Made by a program: the position numbers and the translations under genes. From positions 355,179,234 to 355,243,233 of the forward strand of contig NC_064622.1 in assembly GCF_023898315.1 (NCBI RefSeq): DNA of 64,000 nucleotides, written 5' to 3'. The first letter of the stretch is position 1; each line of letters starts with the position of its first letter. Shown in pieces: positions 1 through 9,315 of the stretch. The DNA comes from Schistocerca nitens. Taxonomy: Eukaryota > Arthropoda > Insecta > Orthoptera > Acrididae. The notes under the pieces were generated by a model that worked only from the letters and a program-made list of their open reading frames with translations, made no database searches and was not told where the DNA came from.

Positions 1-469
1 ATTAAGAATTAAACGCTAATCTGCCTCAAACGCTTCTAAGAGCCTACCTTTTTTCCGTTGTTTGCTATATGTAGCACTTCTGTGTGGACTTTGGTATCCG
101 TCAGCTCTCTTTAGCACATGTCCAGCAAAAAAACTCACAATTGCCGAAATTCAAAACAAAGTAGTTGTCAATGCTGAGCAATGGATGCACAATAACTCGC
201 TTCGCTCAATCGCCGGCCGGCACTGGTGACGCGCGGACGGCAGTTGGCGGGACCGGCTTTTCGTTCGGCTGTCATTCTTAGTCGGATCTCGGTTTTGGCG
301 CGGATTTAAAACAATTCCGAATGATAAGATCTTTATTTATAAAACAGTCGAGGCTCGCAGCGAGTAGGCACGCGGGCCTCGACTTACTGCGGCGCCTGCG
401 GCAGAAGTACTCAGACATGCTGTCTGTCCAGTAACGGAGAATCCTGGCAGCATAGGGACCACAAACACT
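1..469. other. No recognised feature
   Basis: Mixed-composition sequence with a GC-rich patch around 210-260. I see no convincing coding frame, repeat boundary or RNA gene. The distal end runs into the antisense LINE relic that follows. Confidence 0.4.
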
Positions 470-1340
470 GCGTGTTGTTGTTGTGGTCTTCAGTCTGAAG
501 ACGGATTGGGCGCAGGTCCGCACGCTAGTCTTATCTTGTACAAGCCTCTTCATCTCTGAATATCAACTGCAATCTACATCCAGTTGAACAGCCTTCCTGG
601 CCTCCGTTTATAGTTACTATGCTCCACAGTTCTCTGCATTACCAGATGGACGATTTCTTGATGCCTCAAGATATATCCTACCAACTGATCCCTTGTTTTA
701 GTCAAATTGCACCATAAATTTCTTTTTTCCTCAACTTGATCCAGTATCTCCTCGTTAATTATTGCATATATCAATCGAATCTTCAGCAGTCTTTTATAAT
801 AGTTTCAGAAGCTCCTGTTCTCATCTTGTCTGTGCCCTTTATCGTCCAGAAGTATACCTTTGGAAAAGACTTCCTAATCTTTAAATTTATGTTGGACGTT
901 AACAAATTCGTCTTCTCCAGAACCGATTTTCTAGCTGTTACCAGTCTGGATTAAATATCCTCTCAACTTTGGCCAATATCAGTTATTTTACTGCCCAAAA
1001 GCAAAACTCATCACTTCTAATCTCTTACTTCCAAATTTAACTCCCTCTGTATCGCATGGTTTAGTTCAGCCACACACTATTAGCCTCTTGTGCTTTTGTT
1101 GGTGCTCATCTTACAACCTCTTTCCATGATGCTGTCCGTTCTATTCCACTTATCTTTCATATCCCTTGCCCATCTCAGACAATATCACAGTGTCAGGGGC
1201 AAACCTCAACATTTTTATTTCTTCTTCCAGAACTTTATTTTCTTTCCAAATTTCTCCATGGTCTCCTCTATTGCTTTATTAATGTGCTCATTGAATACCG
1301 TAACTGATATTTTCCCAGGTCACTGCCTGCATGTTTTCGT
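470..1340 (-). mobile_element. RTE-like LINE, 3' part, decayed
   Basis: Antisense relic of the C-terminal reverse-transcriptase region and 3' end of a non-LTR retrotransposon. Reading the minus strand around 574-774 gives a segment with INEEILDQVEEKRNLW and a following LVGYILRH, which matches the conserved tail (WxGHxLRH-type) of RTE/BovB-related LINEs. The 3' terminal motif near 478-545 (rc of 'gtggtcttcagtctgaag') is shared with the short tail at 14942-15040. Several stops and frame changes make it inactive. The family assignment is from motif similarity; the 5' boundary is approximate. Confidence 0.7.
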
Positions 1341-1581
1341 ATTCTCTATAAATAATTATAGTGATAATTCGTGATAGTATTCCGAAATCATGACGTATTA
1401 AACTGATGGTCCCGTAATACTCACAGCTGTCAGTACCTCATTATTTTTAGAATAGGATTTGCAGAGTATCCATGTAGATGTAGATGAATGAAGTGTAAAA
1501 ATAAATATTTGTATTTTTGCATTATTAATATCGTCTATATACACTGCGCAACATAATTAAGAACCACTATTTCGAAACCCC

Positions 1582-1735
1582 CTAATTGCCTCCCATTGCG
1601 AAGCGTAAGTTTGAAATTTGACTCAAAGCTGGCTACAGCCTTCCTCTGTAGTGGTGCGAAACCGTGGCACCCTGTGACGTCACCCTCGGGCTCCGCGACG
1701 CTTCAAACAGCAAGACGTAGACACATGTGGAAAAA
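1582..1735 (+). repeat. Direct repeat, copy 1
   Basis: A roughly 150-bp block (starting near 'gcctcccattgcgaagcgta') that recurs in the same orientation at 2815-2965 at roughly 80% identity by eye. Both copies share 'aagtttgaaatttg', 'ctcaaagctg' and a run toward 'gacacat'. It could be the repeat of a non-coding transposon or an old segmental duplication; no coding content is seen between the copies. Confidence 0.6.
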
Positions 1736-1739
1736 AAAG

Positions 1740-2300
1740 CGACAGCTCAGAAGTTCACGTGAGATGCAATGTGGGCACCAAACGTCACCACAGCTCTGCC
1801 CAGTGCCATAGTTGACTTGTTACATGGTGAGGAGGTTGTCACCCCTCCCCCCGCCCCTCTTCTTCATCTTTTTTTGACGCCTCTGCTATGGAGGTCACAA
1901 GCGCGACGCCCAGCGTTGAAATCACAGTTTTTTTTTCTTTTAAGTGTGGCAGAGGTAAACATTTCTTATACATCGATGCTTAAAGGGCGTCAATGAAACC
2001 ACCCCATTTCTTGGGATGTTGATTCCCACACATTTCGCGTTCAGAAACAGCAGTCTGCGGTGGGCAACAGAAAGACGTTCTTGACAATCTTCGATACTGC
2101 TGACATCTCCTTGATGCTTCGACCGTTCTATACGAACGTCGTGGGTTAGCACAACCTAATTGAACCTAATGTCAACGCTTTGGAGTGAAGTCCGAACGCA
2201 GTTTTTTCTCTGGTGTACAGAGTGGAACCACTACGGACCGTCAAAAGTCATTCGACGAAATTTGCACCTGATCGATAGCAGCAAAGGGGTCATATGCTGC
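1740..2300. other. Spacer between direct repeats, no gene seen
   Basis: Pyrimidine-rich stretch around 1845-1875 and otherwise unremarkable sequence. No transposase, reverse transcriptase or host exon motif recognised in six frames. Confidence 0.4.
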
Positions 2301-2495
2301 CGGGCGGAATCGCCTCGCGGTTTGAGGCGTCATGTCACGGATTGCCCGGTCCCTCCCGCCGGAGTTTCGAGTCCTCCCTCGGGCATGGATGTGTGTGTCG
2401 TTCCTAGCGTAAGTTAGCTTAAGTAGTGTGTACGTCCAGGGACCGATGGTTCTGCAGTTTGATCCCTTAGGAATTCACACACATCTGAACATTCG
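2301..2495 (+). mobile_element. tRNA-derived SINE (type B)
   Basis: Head resembles a tRNA with a B-box-like 'agtttcgagtcctccctcg', followed by 'gggcatggatgtgtgtgtcg' and a tail with 'gggaccgatg' and 'gatcccttaggaattcacac'. The same family, in the opposite orientation, is at 59012-59220. No clear target-site duplication found, so the copy is probably old. Non-coding; pol III transcription inferred from the boxes. Confidence 0.65.
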
Positions 2496-2814
2496 TCATG
2501 TTTTTTCAGTGCTCTTGTTTCACTCCCTCCTGCGGCGTGATCAATTGACACATGGGTGAATAAAATTCCCGGTGTATCTGAAATGTTTTCCTCGGCCACT
2601 CATAAGAAAACTGCGTTATTTCAACGCTCGGCTTCACGTTTCTGACCTTCATCGTAGAATCGTCAAAAGAAGGGGGAATATGTGGTTAAGAGGAGGTGTG
2701 CCAGCCTTCACATCGTGTGAAACGTCCACGATGGTGTTGGGCGAAATTTTGGAGAAATTTGGTGTCAATATGACGTAGTCAACCTACTTTATACGTCACA
2801 TGAACTGAGTTCTT

Positions 2815-2965
2815 GTCTCCCATTGCGACGTATAAGTTTGAAATTTGGCTCAAAGCTGTCTACAACTTTCATCTATAACGGTGCAAAACCGCGTGTCGTG
2901 AAACGTCACGCTCGGGCTCGGTGACGCTTTGAATGGCAAAGTGTCGACACATACGAAAATATTAA
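2815..2965 (+). repeat. Direct repeat, copy 2
   Basis: Same-orientation partner of the block at 1582-1735. This copy begins 'gtctcccattgcgacgtata' and ends near 'gtgtcgacacat', just before the tandem array. Confidence 0.6.
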
Positions 2966-2989
2966 ATATTTTCATAAAATATTATACCT

Positions 2990-3840
2990 CTTATTTCATT
3001 CCGTTAGCGACTGAATTTACAAAAACAGTGAAATGCGTATTCCTTTACTTCTAACAGAGAAGCCAAATACAAATTTTCTTGAGTCATCTTCAAAAATGTT
3101 TCCATAATTAAATATATCCATAAAAATTTCCATTCCCTTTTTTCACCACCTCAAGCGTTGAATCTCCAAAAAGAGTGAAATACGCATTTTTTTAAAGTTC
3201 TAACCGAGGAGACAAACTCAGATGGTTCAAATGGCTCTGAGCACTATGGGACTTAACATCTGAGGTCATCAGTCCCCTAGAACTTAGAACTACTTAAACC
3301 TAACTAACCTAAGGACATCACACACATCCATGCCCAAGGCAGGATTCGAACCTGCGACCGCAGCGGTCGCGCGGTTCCAGACTGTAGCGCCTAGAACCGC
3401 TCGGCCACTTCGGCCGGCCAAACTCAAATGTTCAGTCATTTAGCTTTAAAACTGCTCTTATAATGAAATATTTCCTTAAGACATTTCATCCCCTATTTCA
3501 CGCCCTTAGGAGTTGAATTTCCAAACACACTGAAACTCGTTTTTTTTTTTCAATTGTAACGGAGAATTCAAATAGCACTTTTCATAGACGTAGCTTTAAA
3601 ATGCTTTAGTAGTTCCAGAAATATGATTTATATAAAAAATTCACCCCTATAGTGGTTAAAATGCCAAAAATATTGAAACACATATTTCTGGCCGAGAAAC
3701 CAAACACCAATTTTGACAGTTCTAGCTTCAAAATTGCCCTAATAGTGACATTTTCAAAACAAATTTCATTCCCTATTTCACCTCTTAGGATGATAGTTCA
3801 AAAAATCTCCTCAGCGGTTTGGGCTGGGCGATGATAGTCA
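2990..3840 (+). repeat. Five-unit degenerate tandem array, about 137-147 bp period
   Basis: The phrase 'tttca..cc..ttagg.gttgaat' recurs at about 2994, 3141, 3496, 3639 and 3776. Subtracting the SINE and its duplicated target in the third unit, spacings are about 147, 146, 143 and 137 bp. Each unit also carries 'gtgaaatacg' and 'ctaacagagaag'-like phrases. The array ends at 'gggctgggcgatgatagtca', a tail I associate with a widespread arthropod repeat. No coding capacity. Confidence 0.7.
3225..3418 (-). mobile_element. tRNA-derived SINE (type A)
   Basis: Reverse-oriented copy of the commonest SINE of the window: tRNA head ending in 'ggccggc', B box 'ggattcgaacctgc' (rc), body 'aacctaactaacctaagg' and 3' end 'ggttcaaatggctctgagca'. 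Flanked by a 12-bp target duplication (3213-3224 and 3419-3430, one mismatch). It split unit three of the tandem array. Confidence 0.92.
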
Positions 3841-3849
3841 GTCAGTGAG

Positions 3850-4269
3850 GACACTGCCTTTTATACACAGCGTGAATCGCCTAAAAATTGCACCGCAAAC
3901 AATACGGAAATGGTACGTGCTATTGACGTGTGGTTTTCACAGAATGGATTGGTAGTCGGGGGCTCGTACTGTTAGCCAATAAACAGATTGCAATAATGCT
4001 TGCAAAGTCTATTTTAGTGCAAACATACACATTTTAAATGGAACGACGCCTATTGACATTAAAAACTAAAAGTAGGCTCAATTAGCTTGTCAGTGGTGTC
4101 TGTTGTAAGACTCTACTGCGAGTCGTTTATGACACCGACAATTGTTTGTGCCATTGAACCAACGTAGTTTTCAGGTACGATGTTCTGTTTGCTTCCAGTG
4201 TGCTAGTGCTTCTTGAGTGCGCTGCGACCTGCTAGTCAGTGAGTGTGTGATAGTCCAAGCAACAGGTCC
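3850..4269. other. Non-coding flank of a mariner-type relic
   Basis: No reading frame of interest. The part just before 4280 probably is the 5' untranslated and terminal-repeat region of the transposase relic that follows, but no clean inverted terminal repeat could be paired. Confidence 0.35.
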
Positions 4270-5410
4270 TCACTGAACGATGGGATTTACCAATCCAGAA
4301 AATCTCGACATACTCCTTAGAGAGAGTGTAGGGACAATGCTGTTCGTTCTTGTAAGGCGTATGCGGCAAGATATCTCAACTGACGTCAGCCGTGTAGGCA
4401 ATTATTCATCAACCTCTTCAACAAGTTACGTGAAAGTGCTGCTGTAACACCTAGACGACGTAAGAGAATGAAACAAGGGACGACAGAAGAGGAGGAATCT
4501 AATACTCTTGCTGCTGTTGCAGTTGACCCGGACGTTAGCTCCCGCGCAATAGCACGAGGAGGTGGTGTGAGTCAGACACGTGTCCCGTGCATTTTCCACC
4601 GACAGTGGTTCCATCCCTGTCACAACTGTCTTCATCAAGAACTGTATGGAAACTATGAAAAACGTGTTGACTTCTGTGCATGGAGGTTAAGACAGGACAC
4701 TCCAAATGTATCCTGTTTAGTGATGAAGCCACGTTTACCAGTCGCCGGCCGGTGTGGCCGTGCGGTTAAAGGCACTTCAGTCTGGAACCGCGTGACCGCT
4801 ACGGTCGCAGGTTCGAATCCTGCCTCGGGCATGGATGTGTGTGATGTCCTTAGGTTAGTTAGGTTTAATTAGTTCTAAGTTCTAGGCGACTGATGACCTC
4901 AGAAGTTAAGTCGCATAGTGCTCAGAGCCATTTCAACCATTTTGTTTACCAGTCACGGCCAGGTAAACCACCGAAACATGCACTACTGGTCTGTTGATGA
5001 TCCCCGTTGGCTTCTTCAGGTGGAACGTCAGCGTCCATGAAGTGTAAACGTGAGATGTGGGACAGTGAACCATCAACTCATAGGCCCGTGTTTCACAGCT
5101 GGGACACTGGGACGCGCAGAAGTACCGCAGCCTCCTAACACGCCACACGGATGCTAGAAGACTGGGAGGAACCTACGGTACCAAGATGATGGCTATCCAG
5201 CTCCTAGTGCACGAAGTGCTACAGTATCTTCAAGAATTGTTTCCATATCGTTGGACAGGACACAGAGGACCTGTACCTTGACCGGCCCGTTCCGCGAATT
5301 TGACGCCTGCCAACTTTTTTCCGTGGGGAAAGCTGAAAGACGATGTCTACAAGAACATACCAACTTCACCCGATGATTTCACAAGCTTCTACATCGTCGC
5401 GAAAAAACGG
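4270..5410 (+). pseudogene. Tc1/mariner transposase relic (DUF4817-like type)
   Basis: From the ATG at 4280 the frame reads MGFTNPENLDILLRE, then shifts frame into a segment encoding AYAARY-like residues, the signature of the N-terminal helix-turn-helix domain shared with the element at 26983-28882. Further on come HQELYGNYEKRVDFC and 'tttagtgatgaagccacg' (LFSDEAT), which carries the first catalytic aspartate. A SINE interrupts the gene right after this motif. The 3' half still encodes remnants such as 'ttttttccgtggggaaagct' (FFPWGKL). Multiple frameshifts make it dead. Confidence 0.72.
4744..4943 (+). mobile_element. SINE type A inside transposase relic
   Basis: Complete copy from 'gccggccggtgtggccgtgc' to 'agccatttcaaccatttt'. 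The 11-bp duplicated target 'gtttaccagtc' (4733-4743 and 4944-4954) is perfect. B box 'ggttcgaatcctgcc' intact. Confidence 0.95.
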
Positions 5411-5469
5411 TGACCCGTATATGTAATAAGTTTCCTTTAATTTACGTCTATAGTCACAAACTTTTTGTT

Positions 5470-5515
5470 AACAGATTACCGGTTTCGGTCTTTAATGACC
5501 ATCATCAGATCTGTT
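5470..5515 (-). ncRNA. Hammerhead ribozyme motif (PLE-associated)
   Basis: Read on the minus strand: stem I strand AACAGAT, core CTGATGA, one extra T, stem II GGTC/GACC closed by a six-base loop, core GAAA, palindromic stem III ACCGGT, then A at the predicted cleavage site and stem I partner ATCTGTT. Stem I pairs perfectly over 7 bp and stem II over 4 bp. All invariant core bases of a type I hammerhead are present; the extra base after the CTGATGA box is shared with the other hammerheads in this window. The very short stem III suggests dimeric action, as proposed for PLE hammerheads. Activity is inferred, not shown. Confidence 0.8.
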
Positions 5516-5594
5516 TCATAAAACCAAAGTACATTAGGACCATGGTCACTCAGCCACAGCCATTACAGAAAACCTACAGATACTACACACTGTG

Positions 5595-5744
5595 AACAAA
5601 GGAAAGAAAATGAATCTGCTTGAAGAGCTAGAAATTTATATCCACAGCTCTAACTCACCAGACCTTACTCTCAACGAACAAATGGAGCCTGCAAACAAAT
5701 CTTATCTTCACATATTTCATGAAATATTCAAAAACAGAAATTAA
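5595..5744 (+). pseudogene. C-terminal tail of PLE protein
   Basis: In-frame segment reading HTVNKGKKMNLLEELEIYIH, then a stretch with LNEQ, ending at a TAA at 5742-5744. The pattern K-G-K-x-hydrophobic-LEE-LEIY followed by LN(E/D)Q matches the extreme C terminus after the GIY-YIG endonuclease of arthropod PLEs; the same ending is visible at 51000-51060. Only this tail survives here. Confidence 0.6.
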
Positions 5745-6028
5745 TTATGCTCTGATATAATAACAAAGTAATATTCTATGGAAATTCGATGTAGCAGTCA
5801 TACAACAGTCCAAGTGTCATTATCGTAATTTATAAGTCATATTGTAAACACAAGCAGTAACTGTCATTGTATAATTTGTAATAGCTTTCAAAATTTCATG
5901 TGTGCAACAGCATCTTACCTCCTAGATCTAAGTTCTCTGACAACAGTGTGGCTCAAAACAGTTCTAGCTCTAATTTTTAAATTTGTAATAACTTTTAGTA
6001 ATTTCATATATATAACATCATTGTACTT

Positions 6029-6580
6029 GCAGAATGAGATTTTCACTCTGCAGCAGAGTGTGCGCTTATATGAAACTTCCTGGCAGATTAAAACTGTGTG
6101 CTGGACCGAGACGCGAACTCGGGACGTTCGCTTTCGTTCGTTGCATCTGCTCGGCGCGGACGTCGTAAGACATCCGTTTAAGTTCGTTGTTGATCGATTA
6201 ACTCAGTTTTTTATTACAGAGGGCTGCTAACCCTCTGACCGATCACGCTGATCTACCGTGCCGGCTATAAAATCCCAAACCGGGTCCGACTGAGCAATCC
6301 AAGAACGACTCACGCCCCGTCCTCACAGCTTCTGCCAATATCTCGTCTCTTACCTTCCAAACGTTACAGAAGCTCTCCTGCGAACCCTGCAGAACTAGCA
6401 CTCCTGAGAGAAAGGATATTGCGGAGACATGGCTTAGCCACAGCCTGGGGGATGTTTCCAGAATGCGATTTTCACTCTGCAGCGGAGTGTGCGCTGATAT
6501 GAATCTTCCTGGCAGATTAAAACTGTGTGCCGGACCGAGACTCGAACTCGGGACCTTTGCGTTTCGCGGTAAAGTGCTCT
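6029..6580. mobile_element. Composite tRNA-like repeat, two modules in direct order
   Basis: Two similar tRNA-like modules, 6033-6136 and about 6463-6576, both read on the minus strand with B box 'gagttcgagtctcgg' (rc) and the same flank 'cttcctggcagattaaaact'. They are joined by about 330 bp ending in 'cggagacatggcttagccac'. The whole unit is bounded by a perfect 13-bp duplication 'catcattgtactt' (6016-6028, 6581-6593), so it inserted as one piece. A related but head-to-head composite is at 31568-31997. Confidence 0.8.
6136..6265 (-). mobile_element. Short tRNA-derived SINE inside the composite
   Basis: Minus strand starts 'gccggcacggtagatcagcg', an A-box-like tRNA 5' half with the anticodon-arm-like 'gagggttagcagccctc', and continues into a non-tRNA tail. 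It interrupts the first tRNA-like module within its 'ctttcg' phrase. I recognise this head as a recurrent orthopteran SINE, from memory. Confidence 0.55.
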
Positions 6581-6593
6581 CATCATTGTACTT

Positions 6594-7041
6594 CCTAGAT
6601 CCAAGTTCTCGACAAAAATGTGTATCAAAAAACTTCGCAGTCTATAATAGCCTTTTAAGTATCTATATGTGCGACACCCTTGCACTTCCTGTGACTAAGT
6701 TCTTGGACCATAACCTACATGTTTCTTTATGAGCAACATCTTTACACCTGCTAAGTTCTTTGACCACAGCCCACATGTCTGTATGTAAACATAGTGTATT
6801 ACACGAGTGCACATCGTAATAGCGAAATATGCAGCTAAACTTGGTAAAACTGAAATACGGACGTGAAAATGATAATAAGTGTGTAACTAAGTGGCAAAAC
6901 TGTCGCTACAGCTTAACTATAATAATGGTGCTTCATCTTTATGTAAATGCTGATATATTTTCGTCAAATGCTGCCTTGCCACTTACAATTGTTCCCCTTG
7001 TATCTGTTTAGTCACCAGCAAGTAATTTTTTTGTATTTATA
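6594..7041 (+). other. 3' region of PLE 1, non-coding
   Basis: AT-rich sequence with degenerate repeats of a 'cttcctagatccaagttct' phrase at roughly 60-95 bp spacing. No reading frame recognised. Confidence 0.4.
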
Positions 7042-7361
7042 TAGTCGGAAACGGTCTTGCCGCAGTGGATACACCGGTTCCCGTGAGATCACCGAAGTTA
7101 AGCGCTGTCGGGCGTGGTCGGCACTTGGATAGGCGACCATCCAGGCCGCCATGCGCTATTGCCATTTTTCGCGGTGCACTCAGCCTCGTGGTGCCAATTG
7201 AGGAGCTACTCGACCGAATAGTAGTGGCTTCGGTCAAGCATACCATCATAACGACCGGGACAGCGGTTTGCTGACCCCAAGCCCCTCCTATCCGCATCCT
7301 CCACTGAGGATGACACGGCGGTCGGATGGTCCCGGTAGGCCACTCGTGGCCTGAAGTCAGA
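7042..7361 (+). mobile_element. 5S-rRNA-derived SINE (SINE3 type)
   Basis: The head (about 7050-7155) is a 5S rRNA relative: it has 'gatcaccgaagttaagcgct' and 'ggataggcgaccatccaggc', matching the internal control region and loop E side of insect 5S RNA. The tail has 'gaggatgacacggcggtcgg'. Flanked by a 9-bp duplication 'gtatttata' (7033-7041, 7362-7370). The 320-bp length agrees with the reverse copy at 19613-19939. Not a functional 5S gene: the 3' half diverges and the tail is unrelated. Confidence 0.9.
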
Positions 7362-7410
7362 GTATTTATACAGTGATCTCCAGCAGTATAAACATGTACA
7401 TGAATGTATA

Positions 7411-7450
7411 AACACCTGAGGATGGGCGCAAGCCCGAAACCGGTCGTGTT
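7411..7450 (+). ncRNA. Hammerhead ribozyme motif (PLE-associated)
   Basis: AACAC (stem I), CTGAGGA, one extra T, GGGC-GCAA-GCCC (stem II with a GNRA tetraloop), GAAA, palindromic ACCGGT, C at the cleavage position (GTC), then GTGTT pairing perfectly with AACAC. All core residues of a minimal type I hammerhead are present. The extra base after the core box and the minimal stem III match the motif at 5470-5515. Predicted cleavage follows C7445. Confidence 0.8.
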
Positions 7451-7540
7451 ACAAATAAATAACCTTTTGTGAGACCTTAACTTTTCCCGGCGAATCGAAT
7501 GTTCAAATAACTTACGGGTTTGCTCCCGGGTGACGTCGTC

Positions 7541-7605
7541 GAACACCACCGATATTTCGACAGGAGTACACCCTGCCATTCTCAAGGCAGGACTGTGGAA
7601 GACCG
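7541..7605 (-). ncRNA. Hammerhead-like fold with altered core (PLE 2)
   Basis: Minus strand shows CTGCC (stem I), TTGAGAA where CTGANGA is expected, T, GGCAGG...CCTGTC (stem II), GAAA, ATAT, C, then GGTGG able to pair with the stem I strand. The fold is kept but two core residues differ from consensus. The sense copy at 9455-9500 carries the same differences. Probably inactive or divergent. Confidence 0.4.
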
Positions 7606-7891
7606 GTGTATTGAACATAAGCGTCACACACGCTTACAACAGCCGAGAAAATCCGCTATTGCAGAACATTGTCTTGACACCTGTCATCCTATGGAATACA
7701 ACAACACGGAGATTCTGGCTTGCACGTCAAGCTATTGGGATAGTGTTATTAAGGAAGCTGTTGATATCAGACTATCAAGCAACCTTATTAACAGAGATGG
7801 TGGATTTTATTTAAATGCTGCTTGGAATCCGGCTCTGTCTCTCATCAAAAAACATAGGGACAGAATTAGTGCTATCTCACCTGTTTATTAA
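7585..7891 (+). pseudogene. PLE GIY-YIG endonuclease, C-terminal part
   Basis: Continuous frame starting RTVEDRCIEHKRHTRL, through SAIAEHCLDTCHPMEY and SYWDSVIKEAVDIRLSSNL, then INRDGGFYLNAAWNPAL, ending at TAA 7889-7891. This is the region after the YIG motif of PLE endonucleases, with the conserved Arg/His cluster and the LINRDGG asparagine. The residue before IRL is Asp where I expect the catalytic Glu. The reverse transcriptase and the GIY-YIG core itself are absent, so this is a 5'-truncated fragment. Confidence 0.8.
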
Positions 7892-7893
7892 TA

Positions 7894-9315
7894 CACTCCT
7901 GGAAATTGAAATAAGAACACCGTGAATTCATTGTCCCAGGAAGGGGAAACTTTATTGACACATTCCTGGGGTCAGATACATCACATGATCACACTGACAG
8001 AACCACAGGCACATAGACACAGGCAACAGAGCATGCACAATGTCGGCACTAGTACAGTGTATATCCACCTTTCGCAGCAATGCAGGCTGCTATTCTCCCA
8101 TGGAGACGATCGTAGAGATGCTGGATGTAGTCCTGTGGAACGGCTTGCCATGCCATTTCCACCTGGCGCCTCAGTTGGACCAGCGTTCGTGCTGGACGTG
8201 CAGACCGCGTGAGACGACGCTTCATCCAGTCCCAAACATGCTCAATGGGGGACAGATCCGGAGATCTTGCTGGCCAGGGTAGTTGACTTACACCTTCTAG
8301 AGCACGTTGGGTGGCACGGGATACATGCGGACGTGCATTGTCCTGTTGGAACAGCAAGTTCCCTTGCCGGTCTAGGAATGGTAGAACGATGGGTTCGATG
8401 ACGGTTTGGATGTACCGTGCACTATTCAGTGTCCCCTCGACGATCACCAGTGGTGTACGGCCAGTGTAGGAGATCGCTCCCCACACCATGATGCCGGGTG
8501 TTGGCCCTGTGTGCCTCGGTCGTATGCAGTCCTGATTGTGGCGCTCACCTGCACGGCGCCAAACACGCATACGACCATCATTGGCACCAAGGCAGAAGCG
8601 ACTCTTATCGCTGAAGACGACACGTCTCCATTCGTCCCTCCATTCACGCCTGTCGCGACACCACTGGAGGCGGGCTGCACGATGTTGGGGCGTGAGTGGA
8701 AGACGGCCTAACGGTGTGCGGGACCGTAGCCCAGCTTCATGGAGACGGTTGCGAATGGTCCTCGCCGATACCCCAGGAGCAACAGCGTCCCTAATTTGCT
8801 GGGAAGTGGCGGTGCGGTCCCCTACGGCACTGCGTAGGATCCTACGGTCTTGGCGTGCATCCGTGCGTCGCTGCGGTCCGGTCCCAGGTCGACGGGCACG
8901 TGCACCTTCCGCCGACCACTGGCGACAACGTCGATGTACTGTGGAGACCTCGCGCCCCACGTGTTGAGCAATTCGGCGGTACGTCCACCCGGCCTCCCGC
9001 ATGCCCACTATACGCCCTCGCTCAAAGTCCGTCAACTGCACATACGGTTCACGTCCACGCTGTCGCGGCATGCTACCAGAGTTAAAGACTGCGATGGAGC
9101 TCCGTATGCCACGGCAAACTGGCTGACACTGACGGCGGCGGTGCACAAATGCTGTGCAGCTAGCGCCATTCGACGGCCAACACCGCGGTTCCTGGTGTGT
9201 CCGCTGTGCCGTGCGTGTGATCATTGCTTGTACAGCCCTCTCGCAGTGTCCGGAGCAAGTATGGTGGGTCTGACACACCGGTGTCAATGTGTTCTTTTTT
9301 CCATTTCCAGGAGTG
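7894..9315 (-). mobile_element. Intact Tc1-like transposon
   Basis: Complete element of 1422 bp with about 27-bp terminal inverted repeats: left 'cactcctggaaattgaaata' and right complement 'cactcctggaaatggaaaaa'. TA target duplications sit at 7892-7893 and 9316-9317. It carries one uninterrupted transposase gene on the minus strand. It landed directly behind the stop codon of the PLE 2 protein. Intact ends plus an open gene make this the best candidate for a recently active DNA transposon here. Confidence 0.93.
8049..9071 (-). CDS. Tc1-like transposase, 340 aa, intact
   Basis: Catalyses cut-and-paste movement of the host element by binding its terminal repeats and cutting at TA sites. The start chosen is the MPRQRGR methionine, because the open frame upstream merely runs through the terminal repeat and flanking DNA. 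Domains: paired-like helix-turn-helix DNA-binding region at about residues 11-115 (LTDFERGRIVGMREAGWTYR at 13-32, the second helix-turn-helix ending ARTIRNRLHEAG); GRP-type linker; DDE catalytic domain with D155 (VFSDKSRF), D244 (FQQDNARPH) and E277 (DLSPIEHVWD). By hand count 32 residues separate D244 and E277, not the 34 of classical Tc1 (DD34E). Length is normal for Tc1 transposases (about 340). No stop or frameshift. No host promoter role is implied. Confidence 0.93.
   Translation of the reverse strand: MPRQRGREPYVQLTDFERGRIVGMREAGWTYRRIAQHVGREVSTVHRRCRQWSAEGARARRPGTGPQRRTDARQDRRILRSAVGDRTATSQQIRDAVAPGVSARTIRNRLHEAGLRSRTPLGRLPLTPQHRAARLQWCRDRREWRDEWRRVVFSDKSRFCLGANDGRMRVWRRAGERHNQDCIRPRHTGPTPGIMVWGAISYTGRTPLVIVEGTLNSARYIQTVIEPIVLPFLDRQGNLLFQQDNARPHVSRATQRALEGVSQLPWPARSPDLSPIEHVWDWMKRRLTRSARPARTLVQLRRQVEMAWQAVPQDYIQHLYDRLHGRIAACIAAKGGYTLY

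Larger units (their letters stand above)
5440..7480 (+). mobile_element. Penelope-like element 1, 5'-truncated, with nested SINEs
   Basis: A PLE remnant: an inverted terminal segment carrying a hammerhead motif on the minus strand (5470-5515), the C-terminal coding end (5595-5744), a long AT-rich 3' region with about four degenerate copies of a repeat phrase (near 5920, 6590, 6685 and 6750, 'cttcctagatccaagttct' type), and a plus-strand hammerhead at 7411-7450. Inverted or tandem terminal repeats with hammerheads are characteristic of PLEs. Insertions at 6029-6580 and 7042-7361 postdate it. The two hammerheads differ, so joining both ends into one element is an inference. Confidence 0.6.

Noticed and set aside
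7050-7155. Functional 5S rRNA gene
   Set aside because: Head only, diverged 3' half, SINE tail and target duplication show a retroposed SINE.
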